64,000 nt of DNA from Avena insularis (Eukaryota > Streptophyta > Magnoliopsida > Poales > Poaceae), in the NCBI GenBank assembly GCA_023614405.1, contig CM042685.1, forward strand, positions 186,654,257-186,718,256, in the 5' to 3' direction. Made by a program: the position numbers and the translations under genes. The notes under the pieces were generated by a model. The model made no database searches. It was not told the origin of the DNA and worked only from the letters and a program-made list of their open reading frames with translations. Below are positions 34,970 to 45,852 of the stretch, in pieces. Positions within the stretch are counted from its first letter, which is position 1, and every line of letters starts with the position of its first letter.

Positions 34970-35283
34970 TGATGGATAAGTCTCTGTACTGTTGGTCTTT
35001 GTAGGGTCACATCACACATAGTCCTTGGCAGTTAGGATAGAGCATCAAGGACATCAATGACTGGCTGTTAGGATAGCATCCTTGACTGCCTTTAGGGCAG
35101 CATCTTAGACTAGCATCTAGCATATGCTTGGCTGGTTAGCAGCCTATAAATATGTATTCCCAACCCCTGTGGTTGGTATGGCATTTATGTGTGAGTTTGT
35201 GCGAGAAATAAAACCAGAAAATTGCTCCAACTCCTAGTGTCATCCTCTTCTTTTCAATGAGAATAAATCTAGAGATCCTATCA
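34970..35283 (+). repeat. 3' LTR of the Ty1/copia element
   Basis: A 314 bp partner of 6071-6382, followed by the ATAAC target duplication (35284-35288). TATA box CTATAAATA at 35144-35152. Confidence 0.95.
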
Positions 35284-35396
35284 ATAACGACTAAATACGT
35301 TGATGATCTTACAGAAGCTCCTTTGCCTACTCCAGCTTCTATGTATCTATCTGGCATGGCAATAATATAGTTATCAAATAGCATGCCTTAGAAGTT

Positions 35397-35768
35397 TTTT
35401 TTTGAACCATGCAGGAGAACTGCATGTAATATATTAAGAAAGAGAAAGGCCGAAAGAAAGTCCCAAAGTTTAGCAATTACAAACTTTAAAGAAAAAAATG
35501 GCGGGGGACTACAGTGTTTTTGGAGCAAAACTTCTTAGGGCTAGGTAAAACTAAAAAACATCAAATCTAAAACTACCTTAACTCCTTTCTAAGTGTCCAT
35601 AAGTTCAAATTGACCTCCGCTAGAAGTAGCCCACTGTTTAGCTTCCTCTTTGATTTCTCCAATAAGCTGTTGTATGGGTTTGATTTTTTTTCAAAAACAC
35701 GACCATTTCTCTCCCTCCAGATCGACCATGTTGTCAACATAATCAGTGTATTCAGATTCTTCTTTCTC
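35397..35768 (-). mobile_element. 5'-truncated LINE stub with 12-bp target duplication
   Basis: The plus strand begins with a T run (the minus-strand poly-A tail). The minus strand codes for the C-terminal LINE signature (LIMLTTWSIWRERNGRVFE, within 35573-35790). A perfect duplication GCCTTAGAAGTT flanks it (35385-35396 and 35769-35780). About 370 bp remain of a multi-kilobase element. Confidence 0.9.
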
Positions 35769-35780
35769 GCCTTAGAAGTT

Positions 35781-36920
35781 AAAAGCAGATCTCCTACTAA
35801 TGATGGAAATAATTTTGGTATTATGGATGAAGATATACTCCCTCTGTTAGGGATTATAAGGCTTATGGACCATTTTGATAGGATTAAGAAAATCAATAAC
35901 TCACCCTCTTGATTACTACATGCACCAATAGTTACACATGCATGAGAGAATATAGAGAGAAAAAAGAACATGCATTGAAGGAGAGAGACTTACAATTTCT
36001 AACATTTTAAAAAAGCTCTCGGGCCTTATAATCCCTAACGGAGGGAGTACTCACCAGTAAGTCAAAAAGCTTCAAACTATAATGGCGCAAAGATATGATG
36101 TGGAACAAGAGAAAGATATGCTAAGGGAACTGAAATAGCTGGGAGAAGAATGAACAAATCAGGTCGATTCTTGTATAGATCCAAACACACACCAGGAAAT
36201 CTCAAACAGTCAGATATTAGAATCATTTTTTCAATATAATTGTTATAGTCTTCCACAACATCTTGTGCTAGAATAATGGATAGCATTTAGTACATTACGA
36301 ACTAACTGAAAAAAGGACAAACATGCTGCACTTTTTGGGCCAAAATATTTTCCCTTTTCATGCACTCAATTTTCCATTTATTTCTTTCTCATCTATTAGT
36401 GTCTCAGTTAAAAGGTCGGCCTTTTCACTCCCATTAAAAGTCTCTACTTTTTTTGCAGTAAAACTGTAGAACAACATCAATTTACAAAAATCATAAGATG
36501 CCAGTTTCAATTAGTAAAATGGGTTACTCAAATTTTCAGCTATCGTTCTATTCGAAAGAGTAGTCATTAATACTAAAGTTAGTACTACTAGTGATTATTA
36601 TTGTGATCCACATTTATTCAGTTTTCAACATTCACTGGGAAAAACTTGATCACGATGGAACAACTACACATCATTTTTCTTGCTCAGAAACAAACCAGGA
36701 AAAGGGACAAAGACACGCAGTGGCTTAGGAACTGCTGAATTGTTTTGCCCAGAGTTCTATATGATTCCTCATGCCTTGCCAATATATGAAGCCACTCAGC
36801 AAGACTTGTCACCCATGAAATTGCATCGCAATTTCTCATCTTGAGCTCTATAAAAGATACCCAATACATACCACTTACAAATCTAGCAACAATTCAATCA
36901 AACTGCGCAAGCATACTTAT
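35781..36920 (+). repeat. Kiwellin upstream region, tandem copy A (no gene attached)
   Basis: This aligns with 36945-37905 along its length (CCTACTAATGAT, AAAGCTTCAAACTATAA, GATAGCATTTAGTACA, GAATTGTTTTGCCCAGAG). It includes a TATA box at 36849-36856 and leader-like sequence (AGCAACAATTCAATCAAA), then passes directly into copy B instead of a coding region. It contains a MITE (35838-36047) absent from copy B. Confidence 0.82.
35838..36047. mobile_element. Stowaway MITE in promoter copy A
   Basis: 210 bp flanked by TA, with inverted ends CTCCCTCTGTTAGGGATTAT and ATAATCCCTAACGGAGGGAG. The paralogous position in copy B (about 37000) has no insertion. Confidence 0.92.
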
Positions 36921-36944
36921 AATTGATGGAAAAGGTACCCAATG

Positions 36945-37905
36945 AAAGCAGATTTCCTACTAATGATTGAAAAGATTTTGGTATTATAATTGAAGATATA
37001 CTCCGTGACTCAAAAAAGCTTCAAACTATAACAGCGAAAAGGTATCATGTGGAACAAGAGAACGATATGCTAAAGGAGCTGAGAGAGCTGGAGGAGAACA
37101 AAAGAATCAGGTCGATTCTTGTATAAATCCACGCGTACCAGGAAATCTCAAACAGTCAGAGAATCGGACCATTTTTTTAGTATAATTGTTACAGTCTTCC
37201 ACTACATCTTGTGCTGGAATAATGGATAGCATTTAGTACATGTACGAACTAACTGAAAACAGGACAAACAAGCTGCATTTTTTGGGCCAAAATATTTTCC
37301 TTTGTCATGCACTTAGCTTTCCATTTATTTATTTTTCATCTATTAGTGTCTCTGTTAAAAGTTCAGCATTTTCACTCCCATTAAAAGTCTCTACTTTTTG
37401 TACAGTAGAACTGTAGAACAACATAAATTTACAAAAATCATAAGATGCCAGTTATAATTAGTAAAATTAGGTACTTGCAATTTTTCAACTATCATTCTAT
37501 TTGAAAGATTAGTCATTAATACCAAAGTTAGTAGTGATTAATATTGTGCTTCACATTTATTCACAGGGAAAAAATGTGATCACGATGGAACAACTATACA
37601 TCAATTTTCTTGCTCAGAAACTAACCTTGGAATTGACAAACCAGGAAAAGGGACAGTATGTTACGTGCACAGTTAAACCAGTGGTATAGTTCAGTGAGAA
37701 AGACAAGCAGTGGCTTAGGAATTGCTGAATTGTTTTGCCCAGAGTTCTATATGATGCCTCATGCCATGCCAAATATGTGAATCCACTCAGCAAGACTTGT
37801 CACCCATGAAATTGCATAGCAATTTCTGATTTCTGAGCTCTATAAAAAGTACCCAACGCATTTAAGAATACAGCAACAGCTCAATCAAAGGGTGCAAGCG
37901 TAAGG
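36945..37905 (+). promoter_or_regulatory. Kiwellin copy 2 promoter region, tandem copy B
   Basis: About 960 bp directly upstream of the kiwellin start, duplicated as copy A. The TATA box TATAAAAAG at 37841-37849 lies about 80 bp before the ATG at 37926, a normal spacing with a leader near 37870-37925. No further regulatory motif is claimed. Confidence 0.8.
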
Positions 37906-37925
37906 TGACGAATAGCCACCTAAGC

Positions 37926-38518
37926 ATGGCTAACACGAAACTACTAGCCGTTCTTGCTCTCTTGCAGGTAATCTCTCTTCATATCCATGGCGTCGCAGCG
38001 TCCACAGTCAACAAGCACAGGCACAAGCGCTTTGGTGGCCGCTGCCATATCAGTGGCTTCCTCTACGGCAAGGCTGGCAAGTGCAACAAGGAGAACGGCT
38101 CTGTTTGCTGCATTCCCGGTCACCACTACCCACAGTTCAGGTGCTCGCCCCCAGTGTCCTCCAAGACAACAGCAACCTTGACACTGAACAGCTTTGCCCG
38201 CGGGGCGATGGTGGTGGGCCATCCTACTGCGACAACCGCTTCCACAAGGACAGCGAGCGGGTGGTGGCGCTGTCCACTGGGTGGTTGCGCCTCGATAGCA
38301 CACGCCGGTGCAACAAGATGATCCGCATCAGCGGGAATAGGCGCTCCGTCTTGGCCAAGGTTGTGGATGAGTGCGACTCAGTGCATGGCTGTGACAAAGA
38401 ACACAACTTTGAGCCGCCATGCCAGAACAACATCGTGGACGGGTCACCGGCGGTGTGGAAGGCGCTGGGACTCAACGAGAACATTGGAGAATTCAAGATC
38501 ACTTGGTCTGATGCGTGA
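37926..38518 (+). pseudogene. Kiwellin / ripening-related protein, copy 2, single frameshift
   Basis: A single-exon member of the same family as 5135-5715. The ATG at 37926 gives a clean signal peptide ([20 protein letters not shown]); an in-frame GTG at 37905 precedes it but is not a eukaryotic start. Signatures: [39 protein letters not shown]. At 38201-38206 the run CGGGGCG appears one G short; the next frame carries [56 protein letters not shown] and ends ITWSDA at TGA 38516-38518. The 593 nt length is one base short of 198 codons. The intact downstream half, good promoter and homopolymer location suggest either a very recent lesion or an assembly error. The product would be a secreted apoplastic protein. 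Confidence 0.9.
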
Positions 38519-40210
38519 GCTGCACCATGGCATGTCATGCTATTCTACACTGCTTAGAGGTGTACAGGAAAACTCTGTGCTCCTCACTTATATAAAGCAT
38601 ATAGTATGTGTGATGCTACTCCCGGTGATGGAGCACCTGCCCCTCACTTGGGTGTGCGTGTATGTGTGACAGTGTGACCGTGTGTGTATGTGTGTATGTG
38701 CTGCTACTTTTGGCCATATTTTCCATTTCAATCAAAATTATGTACTTGTAATTTCCAAAAACTATGGGTTCAACTGTATTCCCATAGAATTACACCTTAA
38801 AATAATGCACCAGTATGTGTGTGATTCTACTCTCGGTGATGAAGGGGCTCCTCCTCATAGTATAATGCATAACTGGCAGGCAGACCGGGCATGTGTGCGC
38901 CTTTTGGCGCTGCAGCAACCGCTAAGTAAGCTGTATCTGTTATTTCAATTAAAATTCTGTACTTGTTATTTTCCAAAACTATATTACCATAAAATTACCC
39001 CTTAAAGTAATGAACTACTAGTATTTTGTACCAAGTAGGTGATGCACTGGTATTTTGTATGTTACCAAGTTGGTAAAGGCATTGATCTTGTACGGTGAAA
39101 GCTCATTTAACTTTCATATATTTGATCAGTTCCGCTACTTGAAACACAAATTTCGACGAGAATCACACAACACCAGGTCAAATTTCAGGTATTACAGAAA
39201 CTTTTACCAACACAGATACATCCTTGGACACCTGTTCAAATTTGTTATTCGTCTAACAAGACCTGGAGTGGCCAAACACATGTTACTATCCTCATTATCC
39301 TCTGTACTTGTATACACCAATTGCTAGCTGAAACTGGAGAGAAAATATGCATTTAAATGCTACAGTTATATGTACCAGTACGACAGTACCAATTAGTATA
39401 CTCTGCAGTCTAATAGGTTAACATCAATTGTTTATTTCCCTACCTAGCAGGTCAATCAACCAGACAACTATCTGGCATGGCATCAGAAGTCGCAAACCCT
39501 GTGAGCACATCAAGGTCATCTACATAATCTGAAAATCGCAGTGAATTTCCGTCAAACACAACCAACTAATATAGTAATAATATTATAACACTAAAAAATG
39601 TGGTTTCAGAAAAGACAAAAACTAATCTCCAAATAAAAAAGAAAAGAACTTCAAACTCCAGTAGGTATTAAGAACAGGTAGTGGAAGATAGGCTCGATTT
39701 TTCTTTTTGTTACCTTCCAGATGGAATAATATGAAGATTATTTCAGAATCTGTGTCTTCTATATTCTATTAAAGAAGCACCAGAGTACCGCAAAATTAAG
39801 TCTTTTTCCGCAGCACATTCCAGTTTTTTTTGTTTGGAACAAAGGCCTTCACAGTCTAGCATTTACTAGAAAGCCAAATAGGAAGAGTTCGGTGTATTTC
39901 GGTTTCCAGAAAGATTTTATCCATGGTTCAAACAGCGGCCCGAGGTATTCATCTGCTTCTGTTGAGAAATCTGATAATCCACTTCTCAAGTATTGATATT
40001 TAGATAAAACAATGCATCCGTGGAAGTGAATAAATATCTGTGCCGCTGAACAATGCCCCCTAACACGAAGATTATACTATAGTATCCATCCCTACTGTTA
40101 TCTAGCCATCTAGGAGACTCTCAGCCATGGATGTACAATGCTAACTATCAACGCATGTCTGATAATGGCATTAGTAGTGAAACCAAGACTGCGAGCTAAA
40201 AGAAATACAC
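38519..40210. other. Gene-free interval downstream of kiwellin copy 2
   Basis: This holds a TG-rich microsatellite (38652-38701). A roughly 200 bp stretch is also repeated imperfectly (about 38605-38800 and 38812-39005, sharing TATGTGTG-GAT-CTAC, AATT-TGTACTTGT and the AAAATTA-CCTTAAA block). The rest (39010-40210) is AT-rich with no recognised gene or element. Confidence 0.6.
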
Positions 40211-43200
40211 TTGCAAAATAGAAGATTCACATGGAGTAATGAGAGGAGTTCACCTACACTCTGTAAGCTCGACGCTTTCTTTTGCAATGCCGAATGGGAC
40301 CTCCGATTCGGCTCACACATTCTCCACGCACTCTCTTCTTCGCTTTCGGACCATTGCCCTCTACTTCTTGCCGATGATAGTGGCCCTAGGCGCCCACGGA
40401 CGTTCAAGTTTGAAAATTTTTGGTTGAGGGTGCCCGGGTTTGATGAGATTGTTAATAAAGCTTGGGGTGAGCCATGCCATCATATGGAGCCTTGTCAAAT
40501 CGTCTTCCACAAGCTGGCAAAGACCGGGAAAGCTTTAGCTTCTTGGAGTCGTGGCCTCTTTGGCAATTCCAAGGTTCTCCACCATGCGGCGCTCTTGGTG
40601 ATCCTCCAACTTGATATTGCCCAAGAATCTAGACCTCTCTCCAATGAGGAAAGAGAGCTTAGAATGAAGTTGAAGCGCAAAGTTGTTAGTTTGGCGGTCA
40701 TCGAGCGGGCTCGGAAAAAGCAAAGCTCACGAATTGTGAATATTAGAGAGGGAGATGCCAACACAAAATATTTCCACATGAAGGTCAATGCTCGTAGAAG
40801 GAAAAATCATATTCACCGCCTCAAGCACAACAACGGATGGGTTACCGATCATGAGCAAAAGGAAAAGATCATTAATGATCACTTTGTTGAGGTGATGGGT
40901 AGGGTCCAAAGGCGAGCCAAAGACTTCAATTGGGAAGAGCTACATTTTGAGAGCCCAGACTTGCGACTTCTTGGTGACCCTTTTACCGATGAAGAGATCA
41001 AGAAGGCCATTGATCAAATGCCTGGGGGTAAAGCTCCTGGTCCGGATGGCTTCACCGGGGCTTTTTACAAGCATTGTTGGGGAACAATTAAAGGAGACGT
41101 TATGAATGCAATAAATCTGTTCGGAAACCTCCATGCGGAAAACTTCCATTGGCTAAACTCCGCAAATGTTGCGCTTTTGCCGAAAAAAGATGGGGCGGAG
41201 AGCATCTCCGAGTTCAGACCCATTAGCCTCATCCATGGGATTGCAAAGATTATTACCAAGGCTCTCTCCCTTCGGCTTGGGCCTCTCATGAACGAGCTCG
41301 TATCTAAGGCCCAAAGTGCTTTCATCAAGAAGAGAAGCATCCATGACAATTTCCTCTATGTGAAAAATTTTGCGAGGCGTCTGCATAGGAGCAAAACACC
41401 GACACTATTGTTCAAGCTGGATATCCGTAAGGCTTTCGACTCGGTGCGATGGGATTACATCCTTGACCTCCTCCAAAAACGGGGCTTCCCGAGTAGATTT
41501 CGTAATTGGATTGCCGCCCTTTTTGCCACTTCTTCGTCTCGGATCCTCCTAAATGGGGTTGCCGGCACCCCCATCAAGCATGGTCGTGGGCTACGTCAAG
41601 GAGACCCGCTCTCTCCACTTCTTTTTGTCCTTGCCATCGACCCGCTTTCCCAAGTTCTTGACCTAGCAACCTCTCTCGGGCTACTTCACAAGATTAGGAG
41701 GCGTGGGGCTGTTCTGAGGACGTCCCTTTATGCGGATGATGCGGCGCTTTTTGTGGCTCCTTACAAGGAGGATATTCAGAACCTCGCGGCTATCCTACAC
41801 AATTTTGGAGAGGTGACCGGGCTTTGCACCAACTTCCAGAAGAGCGTCGTCGTCCCTATTCGCTGCGGCCAGGTTAATATCGACGAGGTCCTCGATGGCC
41901 TACCTTTGGAGCGGGCCTCTTTCCCCTTGAAGTATCTTGGCTTGCCCCTTTCTATAGGGCGTTTGCGGAAGGAGGACTTTCAACACCTTGTGGATAAGGC
42001 AGCTCGGAAAATTCCTACTTGGAACGGCAAATTCATCACGACGGCGGGCCGCACCGCTCTTGTCAAGTCCGTTCTTGCCTCCCAATCGGTCTACCACTTG
42101 ACCCCTCTCGTCATCCCTGCCGGCACCTTACATAGCATAAAGAAGATTGAGCGTGCCTTCCTTTGGGAGGCCACCGACAAGGTTTCCGGAGGCAAGTGCA
42201 AGGTGAACTGGGACACGGTGTGTCGGCCAAAAAATCTTGGTGGCCTCGGGGTTCTCAACACTGATTTCTTTGCTAGAGCGCTACGTTTGAGGTGGCCATG
42301 GCTCCAATGGAAGGACCCATCAAGAATCTGGGCGGGCTTGGAGAATCATTGCAACAAGGTGGACATGTGTCTTTTCTATGCCTCTACGAAGATTGCCTTA
42401 GGCAATGGTGAGAAAACTCCTTTTTGGGAGGCCCCTTGGCTCGGTGGCAAAAAGCCTAGTGACATCGCCCCTCTCATACATAATATTTCGACTAGGAAGA
42501 AGTGGAATGTCAAGCAAGCCTTGCACAATGATGGATGGATCTCTAAGATCAACATAAATGCCTCCTTGTCTATGGATCATATCCGGCAATTCATCTCCCT
42601 TTGGACTCTCATTAGGCATGTGAACCTTAGGCATGAGGTGGAGGACGACATTATTTGGAACCTCACTGAGAATGGCCTTTACTCTACCAACTCCGCTTAC
42701 AACTCTCAGATCTTAGGGGCCACTAGTGCTCCCATAAGCTCTTCGGTTTGGAAAATTTGGGCTCCCTAAGGTTAAGTTCTTCACCGCTTGCCATTCAAAA
42801 TAGGCTTTGGACGCTGACCGACTTGAGAGAAGAGGGTGGTCGAACTGTGGGCTTGCCCTATGCAAAAGTGAGCCGGAATCGGTGGATCACCTTTTTATTC
42901 ATTGTCGGTACACCATTAGGCTTTGGACCTCCATCAAGGCTTGGCTCGGCCTCTACTTCATCGATCCTGACGCTTGGCAAGCACAATCTATTCACTCTTG
43001 GTGGGCTACCATGACGAAGCGTAAGGACATGGCTTCGCTAACCCTTCTTGTGTCATGGGAACTATGGAATGAGCGAAATGCCCGAATCTTCAAAAACAAG
43101 CACGCTCCGCCACCGATCCTTTTAGACAAGATTAAGCTAGAGGCACATTTATGGGTGCTTGCGGACGCTAAGCGCATGAGTAATTTGATGCCGCGAGAGT

Positions 43201-43311
43201 AGTCAGTTGTTGTACTTGTAAATTTCTATTTGCTTTGTACTCTCTTTGCTTAATTAATTGAAAAGGGCAAAGCTTTTGCCCTCGTTTCAAAAAAAAAAAA
43301 AAAAAAAAAAA
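40211..43311 (+). mobile_element. 5'-truncated LINE (non-LTR retrotransposon) with poly-A tail
   Basis: ORF2 is nearly intact. Residues 1-60 are the end of the endonuclease (FTWSNE, LSDHCPLLL). The reverse transcriptase follows (KAPGPDGFTGAFY, EFRPISLIHGI, FKLDIRKAFDSV, GLRQGDPLSPLLF, LYADDAALF with the YADD catalytic core). The zf-RVT region is then split by a frameshift near 42765 and ends WELWNERNARIF with TAG at 43200-43202. The 3' UTR has a small stem-loop (43265-43281) and a 23-base A tract (43289-43311). ORF1 and most of the endonuclease are absent. AAAATAG occurs at both ends (40215-40221 and just after the A tract), a weak candidate for a target repeat. Confidence 0.93.
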
Positions 43312-43315
43312 TAGT

Positions 43316-43870
43316 ATGTATCGAAAGCAAGATAACTGGCAACAATCCAACACTTCAAAATGGACACACATCATGGAAATTAAAGACCACTGCATGTCTT
43401 TACCGGTGGAACAGCACAAAGTTAGAAAACTCAAAAGGAGTTCGGTTTTGATAGGTAAAATAAATTGCTTGTCATTTGTCAACTACTTGGAATATGTATC
43501 GCTAATACCAAAAGCTAGTGGTGAGTAGATGGAAACGTAAGAATAGAAGAGAAAGAAAGAATCTGCAGTTTGTTGTCTTCATTTTTATTGGGATCCACAT
43601 TAGCGAAGAATGGGACTTCCATCTCCCATGGATACTGGTAAAAGTGTGTGATGGCAACGGCACACCGTCTCTACGCAAGTACAGATAAAATTTCTTGCTA
43701 AAGAACAAACATTTGGGTTGAGGACCCAAGAAAGTGGACACCGTGTTACATGTAAAGTTAAACCAGTGGAGTAGCTATGCCTAGAAGAATCCGGTGGCAT
43801 AGGAATTGCTGAAATAGTTTTCCTATAGCTCTATATAACGCCATGCCAAATGTCTGGCCTGAATTCGTAG
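43316..43870 (+). repeat. Diverged third copy of the kiwellin upstream region
   Basis: Segments matching 37510-37770 in order: CTAATACCAAAAGCTAGTGG, TTTCTTGCTAAAGAACAAAC, GTTACATGTAAAGTTAAACC, AGTGGAGTAG, CATAGGAATTGCTGAAATAG, then CTCTATATAACGCCATGCC. No kiwellin coding sequence follows. Confidence 0.62.
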
Positions 43871-45095
43871 CCTATTAAAAAAACATCTATCATATCCGGT
43901 GCTAGTAGTCCTTAACTCAAACTGATTAGCTGTGTGCTTAGCAATAGTACTGACGCCGGCTGGTACTGCAAAGATAAGAACTAAACTATAGGTGCAGGCA
44001 ATTCCTGCAGGTAGACAATAAACTGTACTGTCGTTTGGGCACACAGGGGTAGCAATGGAGCTCCTAGCACAAAATGCGCACTCACCGACGGTCCGGTAGG
44101 GCGGCGCCTGGCAGGCAAGCACCGATGATGCCATAGAAGCATCAGTAGGAACGCGGCGCCGCGTGCCGGTAGCCGGCGACTTGGGTCTCCGCCTCTCCGG
44201 CCTCCCTGATCCGGCCGCGAGACCGGGGAGTCACGCCGAGCTCGGTCGAGGGTGGCCTTCTGGATTTGGAAAACGGGTGACGAGTGTATGGACTGGAAGA
44301 GACACGGGCTAACGGGCTAAGACTGCAAACCAGGGGAGCCAGGAGTGGAGTAGGACGCGGCTATTTTGCTCTGGGGGCATACAAATTCGAAATGTCAAAA
44401 AAAATTTCGAAAAAACACGTGCGTGTACATCTCCACATTTTAGGTGCTCACAGGGTCATTTCACGAAAATAGACATTTTTTTTGTTTCTGTAAAAAAGAC
44501 AAATTTTAGGTGCTAAAATAAAGCTCTTCATGAAACATGTTTTTGTCATTTTTACACGACCTACAAAACATATCGTTTGCTGTGAAACCGCACGTGTGCC
44601 CATAGAATGTGCATATACACATGAATATATTTTTTCGATTTTTTTTTAACATTTCTAAATATGTGTTTTTAATAAAGGGAGCATATGCTCATGGGATCAA
44701 ATGTGCATTTCCTAAATGGTGTATTTTAAGGTGAAATCTAGTGAAATATTTTGGATGTTTACATTAGCACCTTACCGAAGCACTTCTGAAGCTGGAGAAT
44801 GGTTCTTCTCTGCGCTGCATCACCCTTCTATGGAATGCTCCCACTCCTAGTATTGTCATCTCCTCAATTTCCCAGTAAACTTCAGAATCCACTAACAATC
44901 TCTGCAGGCCCACTCGGCCAAACACAACAGCAACTGAAAGATGGGCAAAGCCACCGGACCAACTTTCTGAAAGTGAACTTTGATGGTTTGCAGTGAATGT
45001 TGACATGGGTCACACCTTGATCCTCAACCTCTGAAATGATATGGATACTGCTCGTCATGGTGTCCTCTTCCATGAAGCAAAATTCCCTCTTGCTA
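43871..45095. other. Intergenic interval with possible exon remnants
   Basis: A GC-rich minus-strand stretch (44050-44280) includes MASSVLACQAPPYRTVG (44134 downward) followed by GTGAGTG, which resembles a first exon and splice donor, but no second exon was found. 44300-44760 is AT-rich and may be an old DNA transposon. At 44960-44996 a frame reads NFLKVNFDG, like the start of a LINE RNase H domain. None of these is a secure gene. Confidence 0.35.
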
Positions 45096-45204
45096 CTCCC
45101 TCCGTTCAGAAAGATTCATTTAGTGTATACGTTCACTCCGAATCTATATACAAAAGTCGTTTAGATACGTTCGTTTCACTTCTTATATTTCTAGACGGAG
45201 GGAG
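45096..45204. mobile_element. Stowaway MITE
   Basis: 109 bp between TA dinucleotides (45094-45095 and 45205-45206). The ends are CTCCCTCCGTTCAGAAAGAT and TATTTCTAGACGGAGGGAG. Confidence 0.9.
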
Positions 45205-45852
45205 TAGCTCACAATGGTGTTTTTAAAGCAATAGTGCATTGCTTAGCCAACCATTGTACTCATATGGCCCAGTGAGGGACTATGTATTGGCATGACTGAA
45301 AACACCAACATTGTATTAACTGTGGGAGGCAGTAATTTAGCTGCATCTCTGTGTTTAAAAAAAATCATGGATTCCTGTAAAAAAAACACTGCACACAAAG
45401 TAAAGTGACATGATTCCCATGATTAAACAAAATGTAAGTCGGAGACAATTCACAACACAAGAATGCCCTCAGAATATATATAACTATACAGTTATTCACA
45501 ACAAATGTAACAGAAATGGATATACATGGTGTTGGTGTTGCTCACTGTTAACTCGTTCATGTGTGTCCCAGCATAATGCTTCAATCCTATACCACCCTAC
45601 AAAGAATGAATAATTTCATTCTCTCATGACATGCATTTGGGAGGGCGAACAAATTATCCCCAGCCCAGCCAACAAAAAATTGGGAGAGAAGACCAACCTA
45701 TCTAGGAAAGAATGATGATTTACATGGCACAACACGACTGCAAGGAAAAACCTAGGTTGAATATACAACATTGATGTGGAAGAATACAGAGATCTCCTAG
45801 CGCAGATCAGCACAATATGCTAACACAAGGAACAGGCCGCATTTGGACTGAC

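Larger units (their letters stand above)
6071..35283 (+). mobile_element. Ty1/copia retrotransposon, full length but degenerate and split by nested elements
   Basis: The outer limits are set by two ~313 bp LTRs and a perfect 5-bp target duplication ATAAC (6066-6070 and 35284-35288). Removing the nested insertions (6952-13899 and 15553-32159, each counted with its duplicated 5 bases) leaves an element of about 5.6 kb with gag, protease, integrase, reverse transcriptase and RNase H in copia order. Every domain carries stops or frameshifts, so it is inactive. With about 5% LTR divergence and the grass rate of 1.3e-8 per site per year, the insertion would be around 2 million years old (an estimate from a hand count). 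Confidence 0.93.

Noticed and set aside
38652..38701. TG-rich run considered as a Z-DNA or regulatory element
   Set aside because: Ordinary short interrupted microsatellite downstream of a gene; no supporting context.
39055..39327. 90-codon plus-strand ORF (FDQFRYLKHKFRRES)
   Set aside because: Isolated, no homology recognised, AT-rich surroundings and no promoter; treated as chance.
44764..45006. 80-codon minus-strand ORF opposite an RNase H-like NFLKVNFDG frame
   Set aside because: The plus-strand motif is a single short match to LINE RNase H starts; too little to annotate as an element or gene.
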